From assembly GCF_008312835.1 (NCBI RefSeq), contig NZ_VSKS01000009.1, positions 1 to 64,000 on the forward strand: a stretch of 64,000 nt of DNA, in the 5' to 3' direction. The notes under the pieces were generated by a model. It worked only from the letters and a program-made list of their open reading frames with translations, was not told the DNA's origin and did no database searches. Shown in pieces: positions 11,263 through 20,909 of the stretch. The first letter of the stretch is position 1. Every line of letters starts with the position of its first letter. The stretch is from Streptomyces marokkonensis. GTDB taxonomy: Bacteria; Actinomycetota; Actinomycetes; Streptomycetales; Streptomycetaceae. The translations under genes and the position numbers were made by a program.

Positions 11263-11574
11263 ATGGCTGATCTGCCGGACCGGGAGCGCGAGACGCCCGA
11301 GGAAATCAAGGCGCGCAAGGAGCGCGAGCGGGACGAACTGTACGCACTGGACATCTCCGGCGTCGAGTGGCACTCCGCTCCGGGTACGGAGGAGCACGAG
11401 GAGCGGGTGGAGATCGCCTATCTGCCCGCCGGAGCGGTGGCCATGCGGTCGTCGCTGGATCCGGGGACCGTGCTGCGGTACACGGAGGCGGAGTGGCGGG
11501 CGTTCGTCCTCGGGGCCCGCGACGGGGAGTTCGATCTGGAGCCGTCACCGGGGGCCGCCGCACCCTCCGAGTGA
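11263..11574 (+). CDS. DUF397 domain protein, unpaired
   Basis: This 103-residue protein has an N-terminal charged helix (about 1-30, rich in Glu/Arg/Lys) and then a DUF397 domain: a tryptophan-serine start (EWHSAPG), a VEIAYLPAGAVAMR strand pair, and the ending LRYTEAEWRAFVLGARDGEFD. DUF397 proteins in Streptomyces are usually small partners of XRE-type regulators (as in WhiJ-like systems) and often sit beside the regulator gene. Here no regulator lies nearby. The ATG at 11263 has GAAAGGA 12 nt upstream. Gene order recalled from S. coelicolor also places a small hypothetical gene next to rpsO. Confidence 0.85.
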   Translation: MADLPDRERETPEEIKARKERERDELYALDISGVEWHSAPGTEEHEERVEIAYLPAGAVAMRSSLDPGTVLRYTEAEWRAFVLGARDGEFDLEPSPGAAAPSE

Positions 11575-12258
11575 CGCCGGTGCGGGCCGGGGGCGTCGCA
11601 CTCCTCGCCTCCCTCGGCGGCGAAGGTCGCGCGGCGCCACGGCCGTACCGGCTGTGACGGCGAGCGGACCGCGGTGCCACCTGGCCCGCTCCCCCCGATT
11701 CCCTTCCCGGCCGTCCCTGGCCCTCGCCGGCCACGCACCGCCGCACGAGCGGATCGAGGCCCTGGCGGTCGCCGCTGACGCAGGGGGCACGGCCGTCGCC
11801 CAGGCCGTGTCGCTCCGGGGCTCCTCCGGCAGGCATCCGGCGGGCCTCTCACGACGAGGCCGCCGAACCGGGCCGTGCCATGGGCCCCCTCACCGACCAG
11901 GGCGCCATCCCCTCACCCGGTGTTCACTTCATGCCCACATGGGCGCCACTCTTGCCCGGTTTGCCTGCGGATGTCGGCCGACTGGCCGTCAGTTGTGTTC
12001 CGTTGCCCGCCTCGAAGGAGTGAGGGTGGTGGTCGGACGGCCCTGCCGATGTGGGGCGTGTGGTGATTAGGCTGGGAGTGGGCGTGACGTCGGAACCCGT
12101 GACCCGGGCGGCGGCGTCCCGGGGGAGAGCGGGGGAAACCGGTGAAGCCGGAGGATCTCGCACGACCTCGAGCGGCTTCGGACCACTGCGAAGCACTTCG
12201 GACGACGAACCGGTCGCCCCAGCGTGGCATGAGGGTGCACGACCAACCAGGAGGAACT
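11575..12258 (+). other. Gene-free region before EspI-like ATPase gene
   Basis: A 684-bp stretch with no credible coding sequence on either strand. A possible -10 box TAGGCT lies at 12068-12073 but without a good -35, which would give a leader of about 180 nt. An excellent ribosome binding site (AGGAGGA, 12249-12255) ends the region. In S. coelicolor, as I recall, this interval holds type VII secretion genes; none are seen here. Confidence 0.5.
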
Positions 12259-15200
12259 GTGAGCAGCGATCGGGACGGGACGCGCGGGGGCTGGGCGACA
12301 CCCGGCGATGACCAGCCCGACGCGGAGTCCGCCATCGAGACGACGGGCGAGTTCACCATCGACTACGCGCCGCCGGCCTGGTACACGCAGAACGCTTCGG
12401 GGAGTTCGGACCCGGGGGCGTCGTCCTCCTCCTCCGGTTCCTCCGACTCCCCGCTTTCGGACGGTTCTTCGGCTCTGCCCGCTTCCGGCCCCTCACCCGC
12501 CCCTTCTCCGCCGCCTGCTTCGGCTCCTCCCCTCGGCGGACCCGTTCCGCCGCTGCCCGGGCTGACTCCGCCGCCGCACGCGGTGGGGGCGTCCTCCGTT
12601 CCGGCGCCCGGGCCGTTCACGCCGCCTCCGCCGCCTTCCGGGCCGCCGGTGGCCGTGCCCCGGCTTCCGGTGGGGAGCGGATTCGAGCCGCAGCGCCCGG
12701 AAGCGGCAGCGGAGGAGGAGCGATCGGACACCGGTGCGGCGTCGCCGGCGGCCGTGCCGAACATTCCGGTCGGAGGGTTCCAGTCGCAGTGGTCCGCGCC
12801 GGAGGCCCGGTCGGAGAAGCCGGCGCCGCCGGACCGGACGGACGAACAGACCGACAGCGGTGATCTGGAGAGCGGGGCCACGATTCGCTTCTCCGCCGCC
12901 GCGTTGAAGCGGGAGATCGCGGAGCGCGAGGCGGAGGCCGAGGGCAAGGGCGCGGCCGCGGCCGACGTCACGGTTGCGGCCGAGGTCGCCGCTGACGCCG
13001 TGGCTGCGGCCGAGGCTGCCGCTGACGCCGAAGTCACGGCCGACGACGATGTGGAGGCACCGGCGGGGTCCCCCGACGTCGAGGCCGGCGGGAACGCCGC
13101 CGATGCCTCCGAGGGTGCGGTGGAATCACCGGACACAGCCGACGACGAGGACGCTTCCGGTGAGTCCGGCGAAGGTGAACTCGGCGGAGTTTCCCGCTCC
13201 GAGGACGTCACCGCCGGGGATGACACCCCGGCTGCGGACGCGGACACCGGGGAGGCCGTGTCCTCACCGGCCGACAGGGAAGAGGCCGCCGCGCCGACGG
13301 AAACGGAGGCCGAGCCCGCGGACGCGACGCCCGACGAGGACGCACCGGCGGCCGCCGAGCCCGAGGACGCCAGGCCCGTGAACGACGCGGTGCCCGCGGA
13401 CGAGCCTCCCGCCGACGCCGACCCCGACCCCGACCCCGACCCCGACGACAAGGACGACGCGCCCCAGGACGCCGTCCCGGCCCCGGCGGACGCCCCGCCC
13501 GCCTGGACTCCCCCGGCGCCGCAGGTGCCCCCGGCCCCGTCGGCGTATCCTGCCGCCCCCGCGCCCGCGAGCGAGTGGCCCGTACAGCCGCCGCAGGCGC
13601 CCGCTGCCCAGCCGCAGCCGGCGGCGGCGCAGGACCAGCCTGCCGTGCCTGCTCAGCAGCCGCCGTTCCAGCCGCAGGCCCCGCAGCCCGCGCCGGCCGC
13701 CTGGAACCCTCCGCCCGCACCTCCTGCCCAGCCCGCGCAGCAGCCCGCCCCTCAGCCGGGGTACGGGTTCCCGCAGCCCGGCCCGGCGGCACAGCAGCAC
13801 CCCGCTCCCACGCCCGACCCGCAGGCCGGGTACGGCTTCCCGCAGCAGGGCGCCCCGGCGCCCGCAGCCCCGCCGCAGGCGGGCTACGGCTTCCCGCAGA
13901 CCGGCCCGGCTCAGCAGCCGCCCGCACAGCAGCATCAGGAGGCTGCGCCCGCGCCCGGTCCGCAGGCCGGATACGGCCTCCCCCAGCAGGGCACGCCGAA
14001 CACCGCTCCACCGTCCGCTCCCCAGGCCGGTTACGGCTTCCCGCAGCAGGGCGCCCCAAGCCCCGCCGCCCCGCCGCAGGCGGGCTACGGCTTCCAGCAG
14101 ACCGGCCCGGCTCAGCAGCCGCCCGCACAGCAGCCCGCGCCCAGCCCGCAGGCCGGATACGGCCTCCCCCAGCAGCCCGCCCCCGCGGCCCAGCCACCCG
14201 CCGAGACCCCGCCCGCCGGATACGGCTTCCCGCCCGCCGGGACCGCCCCGGCTCCCCCGGCGCAGCAGCCGCCCGCGCAGCAGCCCGAGGCACAGCCCGG
14301 CGGTCACGGTTCCGTGCAGCCGCAGCACCCCGGGGTGCCGCAGCAGGCCCAGCCCCCGCACGCCGGGCAGGTGCCGCAGCAGCCCGTCGATCCCCGGGCC
14401 GGGGCCGCCTGGCCGCAGCCCATCCAGCACGACCAGCGCCAGCCCACCAACCCCGGTGCCGCCCCGCTCGGTTACACCGCGGCCGTGGAGCTGTCGTCGG
14501 ACCGGCTCCTCAACAACAAGAAGCAGAAGGCGAAGAGCAGCCGCCCCGCGTCCGGCGGATCGCGTTTCAAGCTGGGCGGGAAGAAGGAGGAGGCCGAGCG
14601 GCAGCGGAAGCTGGAGCTCATCCGTACGCCGGTGCTGTCCTGTTACCGCATCGCCGTCATCAGCCTCAAGGGCGGCGTCGGCAAGACGACCACCACCACC
14701 GCGCTCGGCTCCACCCTCGCCACCGAGCGGCAGGACAAGATCCTCGCGATCGACGCCAACCCGGACGCCGGTACGCTCGGCCGCCGTGTGCGGCGCGAGA
14801 CCGGGGCCACCATCCGTGACCTCGTCCAGGCGATCCCGTACCTCAACTCGTACATGGACATCCGGCGGTTCACCTCGCAGGCGTCCTCCGGTCTGGAGAT
14901 CATCGCCAACGACGTCGACCCGGCCGTGTCCACGACGTTCAACGACGAGGACTACCGGCGCGCGATCGACGTGCTCGGCAAGCAGTACCCGATCATCCTC
15001 ACCGACTCGGGTACGGGGCTGCTCTACAGCGCGATGCGCGGGGTCCTGGACCTCGCCGACCAGCTCATCATCATCTCCACGCCGTCCGTGGACGGTGCGA
15101 GCAGCGCCAGTACGACGCTGGACTGGCTGTCCGCGCACGGGTACGCGGACCTCGTCTCGCGGTCCCTCACCGTCATCTCGGGGGTGCGTGAGACCGGCAA

Positions 15201-15657
15201 GATGATCAAGGTCGACGACATCGTGGCCCACTTCCAGACCCGGTGCCGGGGCGTGCTCGTCGTACCGTTCGACGAGCATCTGGCCGCCGGGGCGGAGGTC
15301 GACCTCGACATGATGCGGCCGAAGGTGCGGGAGGCGTACTTCAACCTCGCGGCGCTGGTCGCCGAGGACTTCGTCCGGCACCAGCAGTCGCACGGTCTGT
15401 GGACGTCCGACGGCAACCCGCCGCCGGTCGCCGCCCCTCCGCTGCCGGGCCAGCCGGTTCCCGGTCAGCCGCCGGTCCCCGGTCAGCCCGTGCCGGGTCA
15501 GCCGGCGCCGTATCCGTATCCCCAGCAGCCGCAGCATCCTCAGCAGCCGCAGCCCGGGCAGCACTACGCCCATCCGGGGCAGCCCCCCGCGCAGCCGGGA
15601 CAGCCGTACCCCCAGGCACCGGGCCGGCCCTGGCCTCCCCAGCCCGGCCAGCAGTAG
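12259..15657 (+). CDS. EspI-like proline-rich MinD/ParA ATPase
   Basis: This 1132-residue protein has three parts. Residues 1 to about 740 are low complexity: a Ser/Pro-rich stretch, an acidic Ala/Asp/Glu-rich stretch and a Pro/Gln-rich part with eight AGYGFPQ-type repeats. A basic segment ([10 protein letters not shown]) follows, then a MinD/ParA ATPase domain (about 790-1050) with the deviant Walker A KGGVGKTT (Lys near 804). A PGQP-rich tail closes the protein. The domain order and sequences such as [19 protein letters not shown] and AAGAEVDLD closely recall mycobacterial EspI of ESX-1. The start is GTG 12259 with AGGAGGA upstream. No other type VII secretion gene lies in the window. Role inferred: regulation of, or coupling to, a secretion machine. 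Confidence 0.82.
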   Translation: MSSDRDGTRGGWATPGDDQPDAESAIETTGEFTIDYAPPAWYTQNASGSSDPGASSSSSGSSDSPLSDGSSALPASGPSPAPSPPPASAPPLGGPVPPLPGLTPPPHAVGASSVPAPGPFTPPPPPSGPPVAVPRLPVGSGFEPQRPEAAAEEERSDTGAASPAAVPNIPVGGFQSQWSAPEARSEKPAPPDRTDEQTDSGDLESGATIRFSAAALKREIAEREAEAEGKGAAAADVTVAAEVAADAVAAAEAAADAEVTADDDVEAPAGSPDVEAGGNAADASEGAVESPDTADDEDASGESGEGELGGVSRSEDVTAGDDTPAADADTGEAVSSPADREEAAAPTETEAEPADATPDEDAPAAAEPEDARPVNDAVPADEPPADADPDPDPDPDDKDDAPQDAVPAPADAPPAWTPPAPQVPPAPSAYPAAPAPASEWPVQPPQAPAAQPQPAAAQDQPAVPAQQPPFQPQAPQPAPAAWNPPPAPPAQPAQQPAPQPGYGFPQPGPAAQQHPAPTPDPQAGYGFPQQGAPAPAAPPQAGYGFPQTGPAQQPPAQQHQEAAPAPGPQAGYGLPQQGTPNTAPPSAPQAGYGFPQQGAPSPAAPPQAGYGFQQTGPAQQPPAQQPAPSPQAGYGLPQQPAPAAQPPAETPPAGYGFPPAGTAPAPPAQQPPAQQPEAQPGGHGSVQPQHPGVPQQAQPPHAGQVPQQPVDPRAGAAWPQPIQHDQRQPTNPGAAPLGYTAAVELSSDRLLNNKKQKAKSSRPASGGSRFKLGGKKEEAERQRKLELIRTPVLSCYRIAVISLKGGVGKTTTTTALGSTLATERQDKILAIDANPDAGTLGRRVRRETGATIRDLVQAIPYLNSYMDIRRFTSQASSGLEIIANDVDPAVSTTFNDEDYRRAIDVLGKQYPIILTDSGTGLLYSAMRGVLDLADQLIIISTPSVDGASSASTTLDWLSAHGYADLVSRSLTVISGVRETGKMIKVDDIVAHFQTRCRGVLVVPFDEHLAAGAEVDLDMMRPKVREAYFNLAALVAEDFVRHQQSHGLWTSDGNPPPVAAPPLPGQPVPGQPPVPGQPVPGQPAPYPYPQQPQHPQQPQPGQHYAHPGQPPAQPGQPYPQAPGRPWPPQPGQQ
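13756..14235 (+). repeat. Eight in-frame AGYGFPQ-type coding repeats
   Basis: Residues 500-659 of the EspI-like ATPase carry eight copies of [AP]GYG[FL][PQ][QP] separated by Pro/Gln/Ala-rich spacers of 12-28 residues. Some spacers are near-identical (for example [11 protein letters not shown] twice), showing recent internal duplication. The tract should be disordered; regularly spaced aromatic stickers in such tracts often support weak multivalent binding. Confidence 0.85.
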
Positions 15658-15673
15658 GGCCTGACCCGCAGAA

Positions 15674-15710
15674 CACGAGAGCGGCCCCTCGCGAGGGGCC
15701 GCTCTCCGTG
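15674..15710. terminator. Bidirectional terminator between convergent genes
   Basis: A near-perfect 17-bp hairpin (core GAGAGCGGCCCCTC / GAGGGGCCGCTCTC) stands 16 nt after the EspI-like gene and 10 nt after the end of the convergent ribF gene. It can serve both. Confidence 0.85.
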
Positions 15711-15720
15711 TGCGGTCCGG

Positions 15721-16674
15721 CTACGCCTTCTCCGCCGCGGCCACGAGTTCCTTGCAGCGCTTGACGTCCACGGCCATCTGCTCCAGCAGCGCCTCGAGCG
15801 TGTCGAACTTGGCCTGGCCGCGTACGAAGGCCAGGAAGTCGACCGCGACGTGGAGGCCGTACAGGTCGAGGCCGACGCGGTCGATGGCGTACGCCTCGAC
15901 CGTGCGCTCGGTGCCGTCGAACTGCGGGTTGGTGCCGACGGAGATCGCGGCCGGCATGGCCTCGCCCTGGGCGTGCAGCCAGCCGGCGTAGACGCCGTCG
16001 GCGGGGATCGCGGTGTGCGGGAGCGTCTCCACGTTGGCCGTGGGGAAGCCCAGGTCGCGGCCGCGCTGGGCACCGCGCACGACGACGCCCTCCACCCGGT
16101 GCGGACGGCCCAGGATCTCGGCGGCGCCCTCGACCTCGCCCTCGACGACGAGGCGGCGGGTGAGCGTCGAGGAGAACGGCTCGCCGCCGCCCGCCTCACC
16201 GGTCACGTACAGATCGACGATCTCGACGTCGAAGTCGTAGACCTCGCCCTGCTCGGCGAGGAACGCCACGGTGCCGGCGGCCTTGTGGCCGAAGCGGAAG
16301 TTGGGGCCCTCGACGACCGCCTTGGCGTGCAGCTTGTCGACCAGGACCTTCACCACGAAGTCGGCCGCGGACAGCTTCGAGAACTCGGTGGTGAAGGGCA
16401 GGATCAGGACCGCGTCCACCCCGAGGTCGGCCATGAGTTCGGCGCGCCGGTGGTGCGGGGCGAGCAGCGGGGGGTGGCTGCCGGGGCGGACGACCTCGCT
16501 GGGGTGCGGATCGAAGGTGACGACGACCGCCGGGACGCCCAGTTCGCGGGCGCGGTCCACGGCATGCCGGATGATCAGCTGGTGCCCGCGGTGGACTCCG
16601 TCGTAGGAGCCGATGGTGACGACGCTGCGCCCCCAGTCCTGGGGGATGTCCTCCAAGCCACGCCAGCGCTGCAC
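15721..16674 (-). CDS. ribF: Bifunctional riboflavin kinase / FAD synthetase
   Basis: This 317-residue enzyme converts riboflavin to FMN and FMN to FAD. The N-terminal nucleotidyltransferase domain begins with VVTIGSYDGVHRGHQ, the family's (F/Y)DGVHxGH nucleotide motif, and the C-terminal flavokinase domain shows GRPHRVEGVVVRGAQRGRDLGFPTANV. I use GTG 16674 (MQRWRGLEDI), with AAGGAG eight bases upstream, instead of an upstream in-frame ATG at 16779 that has no site. It lies between the truB-side genes and rpsO, as is usual in Streptomyces. A 141-bp gap separates it from the protease-NTPase gene. Confidence 0.96.
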   Translation of the reverse strand: MQRWRGLEDIPQDWGRSVVTIGSYDGVHRGHQLIIRHAVDRARELGVPAVVVTFDPHPSEVVRPGSHPPLLAPHHRRAELMADLGVDAVLILPFTTEFSKLSAADFVVKVLVDKLHAKAVVEGPNFRFGHKAAGTVAFLAEQGEVYDFDVEIVDLYVTGEAGGGEPFSSTLTRRLVVEGEVEGAAEILGRPHRVEGVVVRGAQRGRDLGFPTANVETLPHTAIPADGVYAGWLHAQGEAMPAAISVGTNPQFDGTERTVEAYAIDRVGLDLYGLHVAVDFLAFVRGQAKFDTLEALLEQMAVDVKRCKELVAAAEKA

Positions 16675-16747
16675 TGTGCCTGCTCCTTGTCGAAACCTTG
16701 TCGAACGAACCCGAGTCCGTGGACTTCTCTGCGCAGCTCTAAGGGTG

Positions 16748-16781
16748 CCATGCCGCATCAAGGTGGCCGGCATCGGCATGG
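16748..16781 (-). terminator. Possible hairpin terminator after protease-NTPase gene
   Basis: Eight-bp stem CCATGCCG/CGGCATGG (16748-16755 with 16774-16781), 35 nt downstream of the stop of the leftward protease-NTPase gene and upstream of ribF. The loop is 18 nt and there is no U tract, so it is a modest candidate. Confidence 0.4.
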
Positions 16782-16815
16782 TGGCTGTGTGACCGGGTGC
16801 ACGTGCCGGCCGGGC

Positions 16816-19800
16816 TCAGACGGGGACGCCCGGGCCCGCCAGGCTCTCGATCGTCCGGCGGGCGTCGGCCCCCACGAGCCCGGCCCATTCGCGCGGGGCG
16901 CCGGCCAGCCAGCCGGCCACGGCGGTGGCGAAGCCCGGGACGTGCCGGCACAGGTCGGTCAGGCAGCGGTCGAAGCGGGCGGCACCCGCCGGGGTGCGGC
17001 CGAGGAGCAGACCGGTGCGGTGGATGAGGACCCGCGGCTCGGGGCCGGGGTTGCGGGCGGCGGCCCGCAGCACCGCCTCCAGAACGGCCGGGTCGCACTC
17101 GCGGGCGAACAGGGCGTCCAGCAGTTCGCGGCGCAGCGGGCGGGAGGCGGGTGTTCCCGGGGCGGCGAGGACACCGGCGAGGACCACCCGGAGCGGCTGC
17201 GGGCCGTCGTCCAGCAGGCCGGTGAGCAGGGCCCGGAGTACGGCACGGCCGGCGGGGCCGCCCTCGTCCAGGCGGCGGTCGGCGTACGCGGCCACGTGCC
17301 CGGTCAGCTCGGGCCGGCGTTCCACGGTCTCCCGTACGACCGCGGCGACCCGCCGGGCCAGGGCGGGTGTGGCGGCGTCGGCGAGGGCGCGGAGGGTGTC
17401 GGCCGGGTCCGCCGCCCGCTCCAGCCTCGTACGGAAGGCGTCGAGCACCGGCTCCGGGTGGGTCGCGAAGGCGTCGGTCAGCACGCTCGGCGGGAGGTGG
17501 GGGTCACCGTCCGCGAAGTGCGCCAGGGCCCGCGGGAGGTGCCGGTCCCTGCTGTCGGGGTCGCGGACGAGGAGGGCGAGCGCGCCGCCGTGCAGCTCGC
17601 GGTCGGCGCTGCGGACGAGCACGGCGAGGGCCGCGTACCTCAGCAGGGTGCGGTCGGTGCCCTCGCGCGCGTGCGGCGCGACCCGCAGGCCGTGGGCGAC
17701 CGCCGCGGCACGGCGAGCGGGGCGGTCGTCCTTCGCCCACCGGTCGACGGCCCGGCACATCGCGGCGGGCTCCTCCTCCGTCAGCACGGTGAGCAGTTGG
17801 GCGGCCCGTCGGTGCCCGCTGTCCGCGAGGGCGTCCGCCAGCGTGTCCAGGGCCTGGTGCCGATGGGTGTGCAGCAGGGCCTGCGCGGCCGTCGCGACGG
17901 TGGCGTGCGGGGTGGCGGGCAGCGGCCGCTCGTCCTCGAACCAGCGGACCAGGTACGGCAGTACGGCGACGGGGTCGGCGGCGAGCAGACGGGCGGCGGC
18001 GTCGAGGAAGCGGGGGCCGCTCTCGCACGGGGGGCCGTCGGCGTGCACCAGCCGGCGCAGCAGGGCGCACCGCGCCTCCAGCGGCAGCCGGAGCGCTGTC
18101 CAGAACGCGGGGCCCAGTTCGGGCGGCACGGCCCGCCGCTGTTCCCGCCACGCCACGACGCGGTCGGCCAGCAGGCGCAGCACGTCCGTGTACGGGGTCG
18201 CGTCGGGTACGCGCGCGAGGGCCCCGGTGAGCAGGCGGGCGGCCCACCACGAGCCGGTTTCGGCGTCGAGGGCGTGAGTGAGGTCCGCGAGGCGTGAGGC
18301 GAGACGGCCGGTGCCGTGCCGGCGGGCGAGGAGCAGCAGGGCCTGGACGACGGGGCCGACGCGGTGGTGGGGCACCGCGTCGGGTCCCTGGGGGACGCGT
18401 CGGTCGTGGACCAGGGCGCGCAGGGCACCGTCCAGGTCGAGGTGGGCTCCGTGCAGCCAGTCGGCGAGCTCGTCGTGGGCGAACCGGTAGCCGGTCCCGG
18501 CCGGGACGAGGAGGCCCTCGGCGAGTACGGCCGCGGCCCAGCCGGTGACCCCGCCGAACCGGTCCGGGGCGGGCCCCGCCGGGAACACGGCCTCGAACGC
18601 GTCCGGGTCCAGCGCGCCGTGCCCGGTACCGAGACCGCGGCGGGCGGCCTCGTGCACCCGTCCGGCCACCCTGGCCGCCAGCCGGCGCACGGCGGTGCCG
18701 CGGAGTCCGTTCCCGGTGGCGAGGCGGGTGGCGATGCGCAGGCACATCAGGTCCAGGTGGGCCGCGAGCACGTCGTCGCGGTCGACCGGGACGTCGGGGG
18801 CCGCGTCGGCGAGGGCGGCGCGGACCTCGGAGAGCAGTCGCAGGGTGAGGGGGTGGCGGGCGTCGGCGTCGGTCACCGCTCCCTCGGGGATGCCGTGGCG
18901 GGCACGCGCTTCCCGGGCCTCCTCGGGGGTGAGGCCGTCGAGGACCACGCACGGCGGGAGCCCTTCGGGGCGGGGTCCGCCGGCGTGCAGCACCTCCGTC
19001 GGGAACCCGGCCTCCTCCCAGTACTCCGCCCGGCACGCCACCACCAGCCGTGCTCCCGTCGCCGCCAGCCATCGCGTGGTTCCGGCCGTCCACTCGGCGC
19101 GGCGGTGGAACAGGCCGGGCGGCATCTGCTCGGGGTCGTCGAGGAGCACCAGGAGGGGGTGGTGGCCGGTGGTGACGGCGAGAACGGCCAGGCGGTCGGG
19201 GCCCACCTCGCCGAGGGCGTCCGGGGCGGCCGGGAACGGGACGCGGGACGCGGCGACGGCTGCGGCGGCCCGGTCCAGAGCGCGGCGGGCGGCGTCGGCG
19301 ACCGAACGGTCGTCCTCGCGCAGATCGGCGCCGCGCAGCCACAGCGTGGGCCGCCCGGCCCGGTGACGGCGGGCGGCGAGCTCCACGAGCTCGGTGGTGC
19401 GGCCACTGCCGGGCGGCCCGACGAGGCCCAGCACGGCGGCCCCGTCCCGCTCGAACGCGGCGAACTCCGCGACCACGGCGGACCGTTCCACGGGGTCCAC
19501 GGTCCCCGGCGGCCCGCTTCGCCCTGCCGCGTGGGGCGGGAACTGCCGGACAGCGGCTGTGAGTTCCGCCGGGGCGGCGGTGAACCACCCCGAGGGACCC
19601 GCGTGGTCCGCCGGGGCGGCGGTGGGCGGCGCCGAAGTGGCCGCGCGTGCCACAGGGGTTGCTGTGAGGCCTGAGGAGGCCTCGGCGGGCCCCGCCGAAG
19701 TGCCCGCCGGCACCGCCGAGGCATCGGTGGGTTCCGCCCAGGCTGCCGTACGCCCCGCCGTGGCCGCCGTGAGCCTTCGCGAGGCCGCGGCATGCCCGGC

Positions 19801-20613
19801 CGGAAGGCCCGCGGGCCCCGCCGCCGTGGCCGCGTGCCCGGCCACGGCGGCCGTGACTCCCGTCCACGGGCCCGTGAGCCCGAGCGGGGCGCCCACCTGC
19901 CCCACCGAGACAGCGGTGAGCCCCGCCGAAGTCGCCGTGAGTTCCACCAGCGCCGCGAGATTGAGGTCGGCGCCGTACGCCGGGACCGTCGCCGCGTTCT
20001 CGGCGAGCAGTCCGGCGAGGGCGGGGGCCGTCGAGGGGAGCGGCACGGCGAAGCCGACGTCGCCGGCGGCCGACCGGAGCGCGGTGCCGAGGACGCCGAG
20101 CACCGTGCCGGTACGGGCGTCGAGCACGGGGCCGCCGGCCGCTCCCCCACCGAGGCGCAGCGCGTCCCGGCCCGCGGTGCCGACCGCCAGCTCCAGGGCG
20201 TTGTCGAGGGCGTACGGGCGGTCGGTGGCGGTGTAGGTCACGGCGGTCGTCCCCAGTACCCGGGCCTCGCGCCATCCCCCGGCGGCGATCCGCACATAGG
20301 CGCCGATCTCGACGCCCTGCCGTGCGGAGACCGGCAGGGGCGCCACGGCGAGCCCCTCGCCGCGCACCAGGGCCAGACCGAGCTCGGGCAGCGGGGTCAC
20401 GGCGTCGGCGGTCACCACGCAGTGGCGGCCCCCGGCCGCGTACAGCACCAGCCGGGGCAGGCCGTCGACGGCCTCGTGACTGGTGATCACCGTGCCGTGG
20501 TGATCGGCCACGAACCCGGTACCGCGCGGGCGGCCGGCGAGATCGTGGAGCCGGACGAGGCCGTCGCAGGCGGTCCGGTCCCGCTCGCGGCGGGATCCGT
20601 TGTGTGACGGCAT
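16816..20613 (-). CDS. Degenerate trypsin-like domain fused to P-loop NTPase and helical repeats
   Basis: This 1265-residue protein has a trypsin/HtrA-like domain (about 1-205), an Ala/Thr/Gly-rich linker (about 225-370), a P-loop NTPase domain (about 380-680) and a long helical, HEAT-like C-terminal part. The protease histidine is present (SHE, His46). The aspartate position reads Gly (LGLALV, near 79) and the catalytic serine position reads Ala (GGGAAGGPV, Ala159). The NTPase has GPPGSGRTT (399-407) with Arg in place of the Walker A lysine, and Walker B LLVLLDD (487-493). The layout resembles STAND-type signalling or conflict proteins with a trypsin-like front end. The ATG has GGAGG seven bases upstream. 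No signal peptide is seen. Function unknown; most likely a cytoplasmic sensor or scaffold. Confidence 0.78.
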   Translation of the reverse strand: MPSHNGSRRERDRTACDGLVRLHDLAGRPRGTGFVADHHGTVITSHEAVDGLPRLVLYAAGGRHCVVTADAVTPLPELGLALVRGEGLAVAPLPVSARQGVEIGAYVRIAAGGWREARVLGTTAVTYTATDRPYALDNALELAVGTAGRDALRLGGGAAGGPVLDARTGTVLGVLGTALRSAAGDVGFAVPLPSTAPALAGLLAENAATVPAYGADLNLAALVELTATSAGLTAVSVGQVGAPLGLTGPWTGVTAAVAGHAATAAGPAGLPAGHAAASRRLTAATAGRTAAWAEPTDASAVPAGTSAGPAEASSGLTATPVARAATSAPPTAAPADHAGPSGWFTAAPAELTAAVRQFPPHAAGRSGPPGTVDPVERSAVVAEFAAFERDGAAVLGLVGPPGSGRTTELVELAARRHRAGRPTLWLRGADLREDDRSVADAARRALDRAAAAVAASRVPFPAAPDALGEVGPDRLAVLAVTTGHHPLLVLLDDPEQMPPGLFHRRAEWTAGTTRWLAATGARLVVACRAEYWEEAGFPTEVLHAGGPRPEGLPPCVVLDGLTPEEAREARARHGIPEGAVTDADARHPLTLRLLSEVRAALADAAPDVPVDRDDVLAAHLDLMCLRIATRLATGNGLRGTAVRRLAARVAGRVHEAARRGLGTGHGALDPDAFEAVFPAGPAPDRFGGVTGWAAAVLAEGLLVPAGTGYRFAHDELADWLHGAHLDLDGALRALVHDRRVPQGPDAVPHHRVGPVVQALLLLARRHGTGRLASRLADLTHALDAETGSWWAARLLTGALARVPDATPYTDVLRLLADRVVAWREQRRAVPPELGPAFWTALRLPLEARCALLRRLVHADGPPCESGPRFLDAAARLLAADPVAVLPYLVRWFEDERPLPATPHATVATAAQALLHTHRHQALDTLADALADSGHRRAAQLLTVLTEEEPAAMCRAVDRWAKDDRPARRAAAVAHGLRVAPHAREGTDRTLLRYAALAVLVRSADRELHGGALALLVRDPDSRDRHLPRALAHFADGDPHLPPSVLTDAFATHPEPVLDAFRTRLERAADPADTLRALADAATPALARRVAAVVRETVERRPELTGHVAAYADRRLDEGGPAGRAVLRALLTGLLDDGPQPLRVVLAGVLAAPGTPASRPLRRELLDALFARECDPAVLEAVLRAAARNPGPEPRVLIHRTGLLLGRTPAGAARFDRCLTDLCRHVPGFATAVAGWLAGAPREWAGLVGADARRTIESLAGPGVPV

Positions 20614-20804
20614 CCTCGAGCCTCCCGCCGTACCTCCGTGCCCCTCTACTCGCGACAGTAGGGCCGGAATGATCAGCGGGACAGATCGGTCGGCGAACGC
20701 GCCCCCTTCCGCTCCCCCGGTTCACTCCGAGCGCCCGCACCTACGGGTGAACAGGCAGGGGTGGATGGATACACCCTAGGGGTGGGGGAACCGAGGGGGA
20801 CCGT

Positions 20805-20840
20805 GGAGCGGCGGCATGTCCATCCCCGTGACGCCGCTCC
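20805..20840 (-). terminator. Hairpin downstream of truB
   Basis: Nine-bp stem GGAGCGGCG/CGCCGCTCC (20805-20813 with 20832-20840) about 70 nt after the truB stop. It is followed by the promoter side of the protease-NTPase gene and is likely the end of the nusA-infB-truB transcript. Confidence 0.5.
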
Positions 20841-20909
20841 GCGGGCGGACCCGCGGTCCGGTCCCTCCGTCGTTCCTCCGATCCGCCGCCCGGGCGAGCG
20901 GTCGCCCCG

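Noticed and set aside
11654-12070. 138-codon rightward frame in the gap before the EspI-like gene
   Set aside because: No ribosome binding site, no domain, and an Arg/Pro-rich composition as in random high-GC frames.
17504-20740. 1078-codon frame overlapping the protease-NTPase gene in another frame
   Set aside because: Arg/Pro-rich out-of-frame reading; the 16816-20613 frame has a proper ribosome binding site and recognisable domains.
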